64,000 nucleotides of DNA from Venturia oleaginea (taxonomy: Eukaryota > Ascomycota > Dothideomycetes > Venturiales > Venturiaceae), in the NCBI GenBank assembly GCA_013176395.1, contig JABMLP010000002.1:1674001-1738000 (forward strand), in the 5' to 3' direction. Shown one piece after another: positions 44,834-57,950 of this stretch. Under the pieces are notes generated by a model. That model was not told the origin of the DNA, made no database searches, and worked only from the letters and a program-made list of their open reading frames with translations. Within the stretch, counting starts at the first letter, position 1; each line of letters starts with the position of its first letter. The position numbers and the translations under genes were made by a program.

Positions 44834-47800
44834 ATGTCTTGCCAAAACGAACCGGTTGCCATTATCGGTATGGCTTGTCGCCTTCCTGGAGAATGTTCAA
44901 CACCTTCCAAGTTCTGGGACTTGGTTAAAGCTCCACGCGACCTTCAGCAAGAGATACCTCTGGACCGTTTCAACGTTCAGAATTTCTATCATCCAGATGG
45001 AAGCCATCACGGTACCAGCCCTGTCAAACATGCGTATCTTCTCTCCGAAGATTACAAGAAGTTTGACGCTCAGTTCTTTGGGTTCAAGACGGCTGAGGCC
45101 CAAGCGCTGGACCCTCAACAACGACTAATACTGGAAACTGTCTTCGAAGCGCTTGAGTCCTCAGGCCTTGATGTCCCCGGAATGAAAGGGTCGGACACTG
45201 GGTGTTTTGTTGGTTCCATGACTCAGGATTACAATGAACTCGTGGCGTCTGATCCGGATTTGACGCCCGTGTATCAAGGACCTGGATGCCATCGATCCAT
45301 ATTGGCGAACCGCATCTCATACTGTTTCGACCTAAAAGGTCCCTCGATGTAAGTGTACACAACGACCTATCACTCCGCCCACGCTCACCGAACTATAGGA
45401 CCGTGGACACGGCATGCTCTTCAAGTCTTGTGGCTTTACATCTGGCTGTACAATCGCTCCGGGCTGGCGAGTCTCGAATGTCAATTGTCGCGGGAAGTAA
45501 CATCATTTTGAGTCCGTACCAATTCATTGCCGAATCGAAATTGAACATGCTGTCTCCCACAGGGAGATGCAGGATGTGGGATCGTGACGCTGATGGTTAT
45601 GCTCGCGGGTTGGTGACTGACAGCTTCAAGGAGGGAAGCAACGGCTAATGCTCTCTAGGGAGGGAGTAGTCTCCATTGTCGTCAAGCTCTTGAAGGACGC
45701 AGTGGCAGATGGTGACCCTATCGAGTGCATCGTTCGAGAGACAGGCCTGAATCAGGATGGCGCGACCACAGGTATCCTTTGCCCAACCGAGTAGGCCAAG
45801 ACGGCTTTCGACGCGCTGATGATTTTAGGGATCACCATGCCTTCGGCCAAAGCGCAAGCTGAACTCATCCGCAAGACGTACCGCAACGCCGGGCTGGACC
45901 TTGACAAGGCCTGCGATCGACCACAATTCTTCGAGGCGCACGGAACGTAAGTAGTAGTATAGACGACGTGGAGAGCATCGATGTTGATGTTGAAGCTGAA
46001 CAGAGGAACGCCCGCCGGAGATCCACAAGAAGCCGAAGCCATCAGCCGGGCCTTTTTCGATGGACGCAGAGATGGCCATCCCGATCTTCTGGTCGGGTCA
46101 GTGAAGACGATTGTGGGCCACACAGGCAAGTACAAGTACTTAAATCCCAGGTGGGTCATGTGACTAACATGGATCAGAGGGAGCTGCCGGGCTTACTTCG
46201 GTGCTGAAGGTGTGCAAGTCCCTGCAGGAGAAGACGTTCTGCCCCAACATGCTTTTCAGCAACCTGAACCCCGCGCTTGTTCCTTTTTACTCTCATCTCC
46301 AGCTTTCCACTCAAACATCGCCGTGGCTCGAACCCCCGCATGGACGCCCCCGCCGCACAAGCGTAAACAGTTTTGGTTTTGGAGGAGCCAACTCGCATGC
46401 CATTCTGGAAGAATACAGGTCCCCGCCCCCGCCCCGCCCCCCTCTACCAACGCTAACGGTGAACACATCAATGGCGAACCCCCATCCGAAGCGTGCTTCC
46501 TCCCTTTCGTCTTCTCCGCGTCGAGCGAGGCTACGCTCAGCCGCATTTTCAATCGATATGCCGCCTACCTTCAGACAACCGCTGACATCAATCCACATGA
46601 CTTGGCCCTCACTTTGGCTTCCAATCGATCCGCCCTCGCCTACCGAGCCTATCTCGCCCCAGACTCTCTCCAGGACCTCCACGTCCAGCTGGAGCGCCAA
46701 AGTAAAGGAAACGCACTGAAAGCCCTCCGAGCCGCTCCCAGGCAAGGGGCCACAATCGGTGTCTTCACCGGCCAGGCGAGTTTGCACCTTGGATTCCCAT
46801 GTCACGAAGCTAATTCATCATCAGGGAGCGCAATGGCCCGGCATGGGAAAGGAGCTCATCTTGAAATCCCAATTCGCCAGAGGTTTCATCAAGGGCTTAG
46901 AAACGAGCTTGTCACAACTAGACGATGACAGCCCGCTTTGGTCGCTTACCGAAGAACTTCTGAAAGACGCTGCCACGTCCCGAATCGGAGAAGCAGCTTT
47001 TTCTCAGCCTCTTTGCACTGCTATTCAGCTGCTTTTGGTCACGATGCTTCGTGCATCTAACATCCAGCTGACTGCCGTGGTCGGACACAGTTCTGGCGAG
47101 ATTGCGGCCGCATATGCCAGCGGCGTCATCCCAACTCCTGGAGATGCTATTTGTATAGCCTATCTTCGGGGTAAGTATACCAAATTCAGCCGAGGCGTAT
47201 CAGATGGTACCAGAGGTGCAATGATGGCGGTAGGATCCACTGCAGAGGCCATGGAAGATCTGCTATCACTGGATGAGTTTCAAGGCCGAGTATCCATTGC
47301 TGCCTTCAACTCGCCCCAGAGTTTGACTCTCTCTGGCAACCTCGATGCACTCCAAGAGGTGCGAGAAATTCTTGAAGAAGAGAAGAGATTCGCCAGAATT
47401 CTTAAAGTTGATCAGGTAAGTTACGACTCCAGATTGAATCGGGTCGAAGCCTCTGCTAATGTTGCTTTCCAGGCCTATCACTCATTTCATATGAACCCTT
47501 GTGCCGTGCCATACTTGAAAGCGCTCGAAAGAGCTGGAATAGCCACTTACACCGCCCGCCAGTCGAGCACAACATGGTTCTCCAGTACAAAATCTCGCAC
47601 ACCAATGGTGAACCAGGACGTCCCGCCTTCATACTGGATCGAAAATATGGTTCAGCCAGTCCTTTTCCATCAGGCATTAGAATACGCACTAGAAATGTCA
47701 GGGCCTTTTGCAAGTGCACTTGAAATCGGTCCGCATCCAACGTTGAAGTCCCCTTTCAACGAGACCATGAAAGCACTAGACCAATACATTCCATACTTCG

Positions 47801-50800
47801 GTACCCTTCGAAGAAATACCGACGATGCTCGGGCATACAGCGAACTTCTAGGCAATTTGTGGACTTCTTTCGACGACCACAAGGTGGACTTCCAGGCATA
47901 CGACGCCCTCATGTCTTCAGGCCATACGCGTCACCTAGTGACTACTCTCCCTACCTATCCTTGGGACCACAGCCGGAGCTTCTGGTGGGAATCGAGAGAA
48001 GCTAGGGCCTTTCGCCAGCGCAAATCACCCTTGCACAGTTTACTTGGCACCAGAAAGAACGAAGGCGTAGAGTGGGAGCCGCGTTGGCGGAATATCTTGA
48101 GAATCAAGGAACTCCCCTGGCTGAACGGTCACAGGCTTCAGTCACAAGCTGTGCTACCAGGTGCCGCGTACGTTGTATGCGTAATTGAAGCGGCCATGAG
48201 TCTTCCTCAGATCAAATCTCGGGTTATCAAACTTATCGAGGTTGAGGACATCCAGATCGCTGCCGCTCTTGCGTTCAACGAAGACGATGATACCGGGGTT
48301 GAGACAGTTTTCAGCCTCACAGAGCTCAATGACCACGGAAATGATTTCACTGGGCAGGCAAAGTTCTTCTCGGCTGCGACTCCTGAATCCGATGACCTTC
48401 AGACGAATATGACGGGCCGCTTTGTCATAACTTTTGACACGCCTGACCCAGAAGCTCTGCCTCCACGAAGCTTCGACGACTATAATTTGGCAGATGTCGA
48501 CAACGAACTGTTTTACAACTCGCTCCACTCTCTCGGCTACCACTACTCTGACCCATTTCGATCGTTGTTATCAATCAGAAGAAGATTGGGATTCGCTACC
48601 GCCGTCCTCCCTACCTATCAAGAGGCCCGTCCCGAGGATTCAATGCTTGTTCACCCCAGCACGTTGGATACCTTGTTTCAATGCTTATTCTCGGCCTATT
48701 GCTTTCCAAACGATGGCAGATTGTCCAGGCTGCACGTACCTGTTGCCATCAGTCGAGTCTCCGTTGATCCTCATCACTGGTCCGAGGGGAATCGAGCGGA
48801 CAGTAAGCTTTACGTTGAAGCCCACGCTCATCAAGGCATCGACCACGGTATCGAAGGAAATGTGCAAGTCTCTTGGTCGGAAAGTGGTCCAACGGTATTG
48901 CACATTGAAGGCCTAATCGTCCAGCCATTTTCAAAACCAACTGAACTCGATGATTGTCAATTTTTTGCTGAGAAGCATTGGGGCCCAGCTGATTTGGATG
49001 TGACTGCTGCCATGCATGATGATCCTGAACTACCTGAGGATCTTACCTACGCGGAGGCTCTGGAAAGGATCTCGCTCTTTTATGTGCGAAAAATCGACAA
49101 AGAGATTTCTGACTTCAAAGGTACTCTACAAGAACCTCATCACTACTCAATGATGAATTGGGTCAAGCATCAAGTGGCGAAGGCTACTAATGGCTTGAAC
49201 GAGTACGTCCTTCCCAGCTGGTTCCAGGACGATGAGGGCTTCATTCGCGAGCTCATGAAGAAGTAAGTTTCTACCCCATGGCATAGCCAATATTTTGTGC
49301 CCTACCCGTTTCATTTGACAACGGAGTTACTTCCCCATCACAAGATTCCCAAGCTAGTTTTAACATCGATTATTTTTGGTGTCTCATATTGGAGCTCGAC
49401 AGAGCTCTATTGAGATTGCTTTCAAGCCAAGGATGTTGGTATGAAACTATTGCTTGGGTTCAGGACCATGACCTGAAGGCTATGTGCACATGGAGGCGTT
49501 TCCCTGCCCTCACTAATTTTAGTCTACAGATATGAGGCTCGCGTCGACACCCGTATGGCGCGTGCTGTTGGAGACCATCTTCCAGGAGTCATGAAAGGCG
49601 AACTCGGCCACATTCTCGAGTACATGCGCACAGACGGGCTTCTGGATGAGTATTATGCCGACGCTGTTGGTCTTCAAAAGTGTAAATCTACTGCTCGGAT
49701 TTTTGAACAGCTTTCATTCAGGTATCCACAGCTGAACATTCTTGAGGTTGGGGCTGGGACCGGCGCTTCGACATCCCCTATATTAACAACGCTCGGCCAC
49801 TCATTCGGGTCCTACACTTTTACCGATATCTCCAGTGGCTTTTTCGAGCAAGCCCAGAACAAATTCGCTACTTACTCGTCGAAAATGGTTTATAAAGTCT
49901 TAAACATTGAGGTTGACCCATTGAGCCAGGGATTTGAAGCCAATTCGTACGATGTTGTCGTTGCTGCCTTTGTCATGCACGCAACTGTGAATCTCGAAGT
50001 TGCAACGAGAAACGTCCGCCGTCTCCTGAAAACAGGCGGGTACTTCTTCCTCATTGAGGTTGTCAACCCCGATGCCATGAGGGCCGGTTTGATATTTGGT
50101 GCTCTGCCTGGCTGGTGGCTTGGTGCCGAGGACGATAGAGTTCTTTCACCACTCGTGGGTGTACGCAGGTGGGACGATATATGCAAGAAGACCGGATTCG
50201 ATGGAGCGAAGCCCTTGCGACCGGACTCACGCTCTCTTCTCAACGCGTCGAACGTTCTCATATGCCGGGCGGTCGACCCGAATTTTGAGTCCATTCTGCA
50301 CCCTCTTGCAAACCCACTGAAAGAAGCGATCATCCCGCAACTTTACCTGGTCGGCGGCCAGGGTAGCCACGCTCGTAGTGTTCATCGCGCTGTCAAAGAT
50401 CAGTTGCATCACTTTTGCGAGACAATCACCGAAATCAAGGACTTCGAGACCTGGCTTGATCTTCCCGAGATGGAGCATTCTGCGTATGTACTCAATCTGG
50501 TCGAATTGGACAGCCCAGCGTTCCAAGATATGACCGTCAAACGTCTGGAAGCTCTAAAACGGTTATTTGCTTCGACGAAGTGCTTACTCTGGGTCTACTG
50601 CTCTTCTCACTTTCATACACCATTCACAAACATGTCGATACCACTTTCATCTACGATCGCCACCGAGTACCCGCGCATGGCCATCTCGATTCTAAATCTG
50701 GAGCTTCTGGACGACAACCAATCTCCCATAATCTGCGAAAGCATGATCAGATTGGGACGTGAACCCAATACTTCTGCCTTGTGGTCGAGGGAACGAGAGC

Positions 50801-53800
50801 TTGCGACGAGAAAAGGATCCCTCATCATCCCACGATACGTGCCACAGACCGAAAGAAATGATCGATTTAATGTGCACCAACGCACCGTAGTGAAAACAGT
50901 GTCGGCTGACGCTGTGCTATGTGTAGGAAACGACCGCAAGGTATACACGTTGTCCGAGGTACCTCACTGGCAGTTGACATGGGATGCTACTCGCCTCTCG
51001 CAAACCAGGTTAGTCTTTTGCACTCCACTCCGATCAACATACACATATGAAGCAAGGACAACTAACTTACCCGCAGTGATATCGTTAGCGATAACGCAAC
51101 AGTGTCTGTCACATTTTCCTCCCTGTCCGCTATTCGGGTAGCAAATCTTGGATACCGTTACATTGTTTTTGGACAGGACGATGTTGGTCAAGCTGTAGCT
51201 ACCTTCTCCACAACCCTACGTTCTAAGTTGCTCGTTCATCCTTCAACACTGGTTCCGCTCGAACAACAGAAAGCCTCCAAAGATTACCTCACCGCTCTTA
51301 CTTTATCCTTGATGGCCAAGACGATTGTCAATGCTGCTGGTGAAAATTGTGGCATTGTTCTCCTCGACGCACCCGAAGTTGTCATTACCACGATCCATCA
51401 CCTGACAGGAGCTAAAGGACACAGTGTGACAGTCCTGACGACACGACATGTTCAGCAGCAAAGTTTTGTGCAAGGGACGAGAGTATATCCAAGGGCAACA
51501 CGCGAGTCAATCGCGGACCTGATACCTAACCCTCTGTCCATCTTTGTGGCATTCTCGGAAGACACGATCAACGAGCATTTCAGAAAGTCGCTGAACCCAT
51601 CTGTTGCATATTGGGATACAAGTAATCTCCTCAGTTCACAACCGCTTACTCACACTCCAGCTGGTACCAGCGCGCGATTGCTTGCTGTACTGCAAGAAGT
51701 CCTGGCATTTTCACAGGCTTCGACACGCTCGAAGGACAATACCAATTCGGTACCCTCATTGAACATTTCAAGCACTCAGGATCATGTCATAGTGTCCAAC
51801 AAATTGGAAATCCTTGACTGGCTAATCGACGCAGAGACCGTCACCGTACAGGTGTTACCCGTCACATCGACTCGATTGTTTTCAGCAAGTAAAACCTACT
51901 GGCTCGTCGGGTTGACTGGGGATCTTGGTCAGTCCTTGTGTTCTTGGATGGTTGAAAACGGGGCGCGACATATCGTTTTGTCCAGCAGAAATCCTCGCGT
52001 AGAACCTAAATGGAGAGACAGTGTCGCGAAGATGGGTGCTAATGTGTATATTTGGTCCAAGTAAGAGCTGCTCTTTGCTTCACAATTCAACCGGTCGCTC
52101 TGATCCACTAACGACTGTTGTAGTGACATCACGAAGTTGGAAGATGTCCGCGGCCTAGTTCACAAGATTGATAACACATTGCCACCACTTGGAGGCGTGG
52201 CTCAAGGAGCCATGGTCTTGAATGATGTTATGCTTGCTGACATGACCCACCAGCAATATGTGAACGCAACGAAACCCAAGGTCCAAGGAAGTTTGAACTT
52301 GGAGGCAGTTCTCAAAGATCGAGCGCTCGACTTTCTCGTGTACTTCTCGTCCCTAGCAGCAATTCGTAATCATATCGGGCAGTCTAATTACGCGTTTGCC
52401 AACTCGTTCCTTGCTGGAATGGCAGAAGATCGAAGACGCCGTGGGCTTGCTGGTTCCGTCGTTCACATTGGATTCCTCATCGGATCTGGGTACGTCACCC
52501 GGAACTTGACTGAAGAAATGCAAGTACGGTATAGGGGTGGACTCGCCGCCATGTCTGAGGTGGATTTCCATACTTTGATCGCGGAAGCTTGCATAAGCAC
52601 ACCTGAATCCGGATTGGCAGCCGAAATTGTCACTGGAATTCCGATAATTGATCCTAACTCAGGCGACAGAGATCTTTGGTGAGTACTGCATAACATCTGA
52701 TGAAGTGGAGTGTCTAACTCGTCCAGGCTTAATGATCCTCGATTTTCTCATTTTGTAAAGACCAAGGCTGTCAGCGGTGCTTTGAACGGCAACTCTACTG
52801 GTGCACAGTCACTCCAAACTCGTTTGCTGAGTGTTTTATATGCAGATGACGCACTTGGTTGTCTAAGATGTTGGTTAATACGCTTTATTTCTCGACGCAT
52901 TAGAAGTTAACTTAAACAGTGGCTTTCGCAACCAAGCTACGGAAATTGCTCCAATTGCAGGAAGACATTGACGAGTTACAAACTACACTGCCCTCATACA
53001 GTCTAGTTGAGCTTGGTGTCGACTCGATTGTGGCCGTGGAGATCCGCACGTGGTTCTGGAAAGAACTCGAGGTCGATATTCCGGTGTTGCAGATTCTCGG
53101 TGGTAGTACCTTTGGAAAGATACTTGCGGGAGCAGTAATTGCCTTGCCACAAAAGTTGACGCCACTCTGGTCAAAGGAAGATGTAGCTGAACTTGCTGTC
53201 TTAGCCGAGCGTTTGTCAAGTTTGCCTATCATTCCCTCGCAAGGGCAGTCCTCTGCACAGGCCAAGGAAACTCGGGACTCTACATTGGCGCCCGATGGGG
53301 CCGCCGCAAATAGAATCACCCCTTCTCTCGAAGTGGCTGTCCAGGAATCTGTCCGGAAAGGGACGGTCTCGGATAAAAATGTCCCTGATCGGCCCAGCCA
53401 AACAATGCGACGAACGGACTCGGCCAATGATTATATCGACGGGCAGGGAGGCAAAAACGCGGTAAAAAATGCTGACTTGAAGAGAAACCCTGATAACATC
53501 CTTCCCTTGTCTCCAGCACAGGACGGCTTTTGGCAAATCATTTCTCAGTATCCCGAACGATCAGACCTGCTCAACGGTAGGTGACCGCTCTGGTGCTGAG
53601 CATAAAAGACACTAATATGAGTTCAGTTACCGCTGGGTTTCACATTCGTGGCCCACTCGACATTGCTCGATTGGCCGAGGCCGTGAAAACGCTTGGCAGA
53701 CATGTTGCTCTTCGTTCACGTTACTACGTGGATGACAACCAAAATCCAGTGCAAGAGTTTATGCCAGAATCCTCTTTTGCCCTCGAGGTTAAGAACATAG

Positions 53801-54789
53801 CCGGTTCAACAACAATCGATGAGCAATTCTCTGAGATGCTAGCGCACAAGTTCAATCTGGCCGCTGGAGAGAGCATGAGAATCGTTCTCTGCGTTTTGGG
53901 CGTTCGAGAGTACTTCGTTGTATGGGGTTTCAGTCACATCAACATAGACGGAGCCTCACTTGGTCTCATTGTCCAAGAAGTGAATCTAGCCTACGCAGGG
54001 ATATTCCTCCCACCCCTAGGCCTAGATTTCGATGGTTATTTGCAGTCCCAAGCCCTGAAAATCAACGACGCTACATTCAAGAAAGACATGAAGTTCTGGG
54101 CCACCGAATTGGCTGACTTGCCCTCCCGGCCTCTGCTTCCAGCGAAGAAATTCACCGAACATCCGACCATCAAACACCCTCTATTTCGCGAGTATCGCCA
54201 TGTCCTGTCTGACAAGGTGGAAGAACAGATCAAGAAAAAGTGTCGAGGCTTGAAGTCAACGCCGTTTCACCTCTACATATCATCCGTCGCACATCTCATC
54301 CATCAAACCACGGGCAGCACAGATTTCACAGTCAACATCATGGACAGCAACAGAAACCTGCCAGAAACGGAAACCCTCATCGGTCTTATACGTAATGAAC
54401 TTCCCCTCCGTTTCCGCAACTTCGATAGTACCTCTCCCTTCTCGACCCTCCTTCCTCTTGTACGAGATAACCTCTTCAAGGCAATCGAGCATGGATCTGT
54501 TCCTGGAGAGATTCTATCAAAGGAATTCGGCTTGAAACAGTTTTGTTCGGTGAATGTACCTTGGATGCCTGGTAAGGAGGCTAAGTTCTGCGGAAATACA
54601 ATTGAGGACATGAGATGGTGGAGTAGTTGGGAGTCGCACAGTTTCCAGGCTGGGATTTTGAATGGGAATGATGGGGCTGGGACGACGTTGTTGTTGAGGT
54701 TGCAGGATGAGCTTTTTGATGAGAAGGAGGCCCAGGAGTTTGTGGACGCTTGGGCGAGGATTGTTGAGAGGTGTGCATATGAGGATTGA
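44834..54789 (+). CDS. Highly reducing polyketide synthase, LovB-like (KS-AT-DH-MT-KR-ACP-C), one frameshift
   Basis: Fourteen exons: 44834-45348, 45399-45608, 45659-45771, 45829-45946, 46004-46125, 46178-46775, 46825-47415, 47473-49262, 49530-51008, 51077-52060, 52124-52678, 52727-52857, 52920-53576, 53627-54789; about 3008 aa if one lost base is allowed for. [49 protein letters not shown]: His in WLNGHRL (about 973), Asp in [10 protein letters not shown] (about 1155). C-methyltransferase: [10 protein letters not shown] (about 1424). No working ER motif. [13 protein letters not shown] (about 2121) and Tyr in [13 protein letters not shown]: Ser in ELGVDSIVA (about 2433). Condensation domain: LSPAQDGFW and SHINIDG, ending without A, T or release domains. 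Introns after exons 5 and 6 have GC donors. In exon 6 (about 46424-46450) the frame shifts in a C-rich tract between KS and AT. Exon 12's 3' end is the least certain. Confidence 0.88.
46424..46450 (+). other. Frameshift site in C-rich tract of the polyketide synthase gene
   Basis: After SHAILEEY the frame used by KS (starting 46180) runs into low-complexity Pro-rich sequence and stops at 46719, while the frame that leads into the AT domain takes over from about 46445. The tract between is runs of 4, 5, 4 and 6 C broken by G. No splice pair restores the frame. The difference equals one missing base (or two extra). Confidence 0.7.
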
Positions 54790-55494
54790 GAGAGGGAAAG
54801 TGGGAGTAGGCCGTCCGTACCGCTTTGATGTCGTTTCTTCAGGTTGGTTGGTGTAAGATACTCTTGTTTTTGAAATCCATATGTTGATGATCTCGTTGCC
54901 CATTCGTGGTCTCTACTTTCTTTCCTCTGCTCAACTGTTCCTCGTCTCAAGCTGTGGGCAATAAACTCTCCCTTGAGGTAACATTGATAATCGACATGAT
55001 GGAAGATTTGTAACATGAGGCTGAGATATGTTACACCATATTCATGAGCTTATCATACAGATACAGTGGCAAACGAGCTAGATAGGTGTAGCGTCAGGTC
55101 GCGAACATCTGGTTGCCGGGGGTACGGAAGCGTCTTCTGAGGAGGTATCGTTCTGCTCGCAGCACACACACACACACACACACTAACACAGCGAGATGAC
55201 AGGTGCCATTAGAAGATCGTTTCCGTCCATACGAAATACGTCTGTGCCGGGTCCCTTTGGTCCCTGCAACGGGTGCGACTATGAGCGAAATCTACGGCAG
55301 TCATTTTGACTACACAATTACACAAATTCATATTTATAGGTCGGGATCTGCAGCCCATTTTCTTACGCGACAAACTTCGACAGTGCATCGAAGGTCATCC
55401 ATTGCCCTCTTATGCATCCATCCACTCGCAATGCGCTCACTCATCCGTCGGATTTCATCTGCTGCAAGAATAAGCCTATCAAGAACTATGTCGC
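54790..55494. other. Intergenic downstream of the polyketide synthase
   Basis: The 3' flank, then a (CA)n microsatellite at about 55163-55183. Some degraded coding sequence of the following kinase-like pseudogene may start here (open frame 55203-55634). No intact gene. Confidence 0.4.
55163..55183. repeat. (CA)n microsatellite
   Basis: About ten uninterrupted CA units. Confidence 0.95.
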
Positions 55495-56509
55495 CTCATG
55501 CTCCTGGACGCGTTCTTAGACGCACCCATTGGAACTACCGCATCATCGACACTGTCTCAGGAGATAAGACGCACTCGTCCCTCGCCTTTAAAGCTGAAGT
55601 CGTCCCACATGAAAATACCCTTGGTACTCCCTAATGGTTTGTTATGTTACATTAACCTCCACTACATTCCGGAGGCTAACTCTATTCAGGGCTTTCATCG
55701 AAGGGGCGTCGGTTGGCGATGGAATTGCCATGAGGAGCCTAGACCGTGAATCCCAGATCTATAGACTTTCTGGTGCCGCGTCGGCTGCGTGTTTCCGGGA
55801 AATGGACGATGTGACTCACACCGGTGACAGCGAAACGTATATCTTTTTAGAATGGCTGGATACCACTCTTGCACAGCTGGAGTACCTTCCTAATATTCGC
55901 ACCTACGTTATCGTTGGGACATCCCTCAAGGCAGCGTTAAACAGTTGTGTCATTCTGGAAAACCGAAAATATGTAAATAAAGGTATCTACTATCTAGTCC
56001 TGAAGAGTTAAGCATCCGCCAATCAATCTAGACTAGAAGCCCGCCAATATCCTGCTCTCGAGTATTGATACTGGTCTGGTTACCGCTAAAGTTGGAGACT
56101 TAGGACTCTGTGAGAAAGCATTGAGAGATAAGATAGATACGCTTTGACTAACGCACTTATAGTGTTTCCGGCCTGCCAGCGTTGTCAAGCCCAGCCTTGG
56201 GCTATGCGCGCTCCGGAAGTATTCCTAGGCCAAGCGTGTACTGAGCCATCCCAGGTCTGGGCAGTTTCTGCGATGCTGCTGTGCTGGATTAAGCCTGGTA
56301 TCTTAGGTGCGGGGGATAGCCCTCATTGGTTGATCGAAAAGGCTTGGTCTATGGCAAAGATTAAGCGGCTCTTTCCTAATTGGAATGTTCCGACTCCCGA
56401 GGAGGTTGAGGGCCATTCCTTCAAGGCCGCCGTTGATTCTGCTAGACGAATGTGTCAAACGGTGCCATACATGCAAGCAATCCGGCCATTGGAGGAGGAG
56501 ATACGATGA
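55495..56509 (+). pseudogene. Decayed fungal protein-kinase-like gene
   Basis: Pieces of a kinase-like domain occur in order, in frames joinable by introns: NYRIIDTVSGDKTHSSLAFK and AEVVP; then GIAMRSLDRESQIYRLSGAA and SAACFRE with FLEWLDTTLAQLEYLPN; then, after an intron, KPANILLSSIDTGLVTAKVG and DLGL; and finally QPWAMRAPEVFLGQACTEPS, QVWAVSAMLLCWIKPG and KIKRLFPNW. These correspond to the N-lobe, hinge, catalytic loop/DxG and P+1/APE regions of a kinase-like family frequent in Pezizomycotina. The catalytic loop should read ...D-Tyr-Lys-Pro-Ala-Asn, but with the best splice the Tyr codon is TAG. The N-terminal part is also eroded, so the gene is very likely dead. Family assignment is from memory of the motif pattern. 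Confidence 0.6.
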
Positions 56510-57235
56510 TTGGAGATGCCGCAGCAGTTAAGGGACCTTCTTCGTCTCATACTCGTGGTCGATCCAAGCGAAAGGCCCTCTGCCTCATCCGTGCTAGCGT
56601 CAAAGAAGTTTCGAGCGTTTGAATCGTTCATTGGTGTATGATATAGGTAAATTGGTGGATCACCTATCTAACGCCACGTTCCTAGGTCATCTTACCCAAT
56701 ATGGCTGGATAGTGACGGTCTACCAGCAACCGTCAGTCTTGTTTCAACGGCGAATACATACAGGTCTATAGTGGGGGATAGTTCGCCAATCAATCACCTC
56801 AGATCTTGTCGATCAGCTTATCTACCAATGAATACCAATTGAAAAGTTGAAATAATACTGATGCGCGCTGGTAGAAGGATACTCACTCGGGCCGCTGCCG
56901 CCAACCCTCAAATTCCATAATTGAAATCAACGTTCTGGAGTCCTTCAAGCGCCATTCCGTTCGCGGGTCAAGAAGTAGCTGTGTGCTGCAGATAGCCGAC
57001 GCAGAGCTACCCAAGGTGACACAGGGCGTGTGGACAGTCAATAGCATTTTGCCACGAACGAATGTATATGCACTGTTCGAAACTTTCTCCCGTCCACGCA
57101 TGTACGAATGCTTCGATGAGGAGGCATGTCAGGTAAGGCTCAAATGTAGCATGTTACGCGACATTGCATGCACCTTTCCACGTGAGTGAGCTTTGACATT
57201 GGAAATCCTAGATTTCGCTGCATCCGGCTAGATCA
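56510..57235. other. Intergenic, no gene recognised
   Basis: Nothing identifiable. It lies between the kinase-like pseudogene and the chromovirus leader and may include the left end of the 5' LTR, whose boundary I cannot fix. Confidence 0.3.
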
Positions 57236-57420
57236 CCCAGTTATGGCATTGGCAAGAGTAGGTGCGCGACACAGTAAGCAGTAAGGACGTATAGAAGGAG
57301 CTTACTGGCGGCAAATCCCCTCCCTACAAGCCAGCAGACGTAGCCTTGAGCCTCTCCCCAGACTGTTGCGTCCCAGTTACGGCATTGGCAAGAGTAGGAG
57401 CGCGATATAGCAAGTAAGGA
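57236..57420. repeat. Direct repeat in the chromovirus 5' LTR/leader region
   Basis: Two copies of about 49 bp, cccagttayggcattggcaa followed by gagtagg, at 57236-57287 and 57372-57420, about 87% identical and 136 bp apart. They lie upstream of gag and are probably part of the LTR or leader. Confidence 0.7.
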
Positions 57421-57950
57421 GAGCGACTAGCAGCAGGTAGGCTCCGACTATAAGACGGTAGGTCTATAGCACGATCGGCGCCATACAATACGGCAGCTAC
57501 CAGACAGCCTCGTCTACGGGCATACCCGGAGTATCACACCCAAGCAGCGAAATCACGACTACGATGGTTACTATTGTCTCCAGCATCACACAACCTATCG
57601 CTGCCGTGACATTATTTACGGTCAATACATCTACCTGGGAAGGTCAGCGTCTTGTACAAAGACGTATCCCCGCTGTCGCAAGTCGCGTACTTGGATAGCC
57701 GTCAATTTGACACCGGAAACAGCATACGGACAAAGCCTTTTGTCTAGCAACAGCAACACCTCGTATATCGCAAAAGCCCTCACGCACGAGGCACCGCAAG
57801 CAAACACTGTAAGAGCGTATCTTTTCAAGTATCGAAGCAAAAGCCGTCCAAGGACCGCCAGAAACCGCAAAAAAGCAAGCCATCCACGGATCGCAACCCT
57901 CGTACGAAACGAACATATACCCAAGCAGAAAGAGAAACCCAAGCAGCATT

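Noticed and set aside
49263..49529. Possible extra exon in the 267-bp intron of the synthase
   Set aside because: The flanking protein ([20 protein letters not shown]) already reads as a continuous family sequence when the whole interval is removed.
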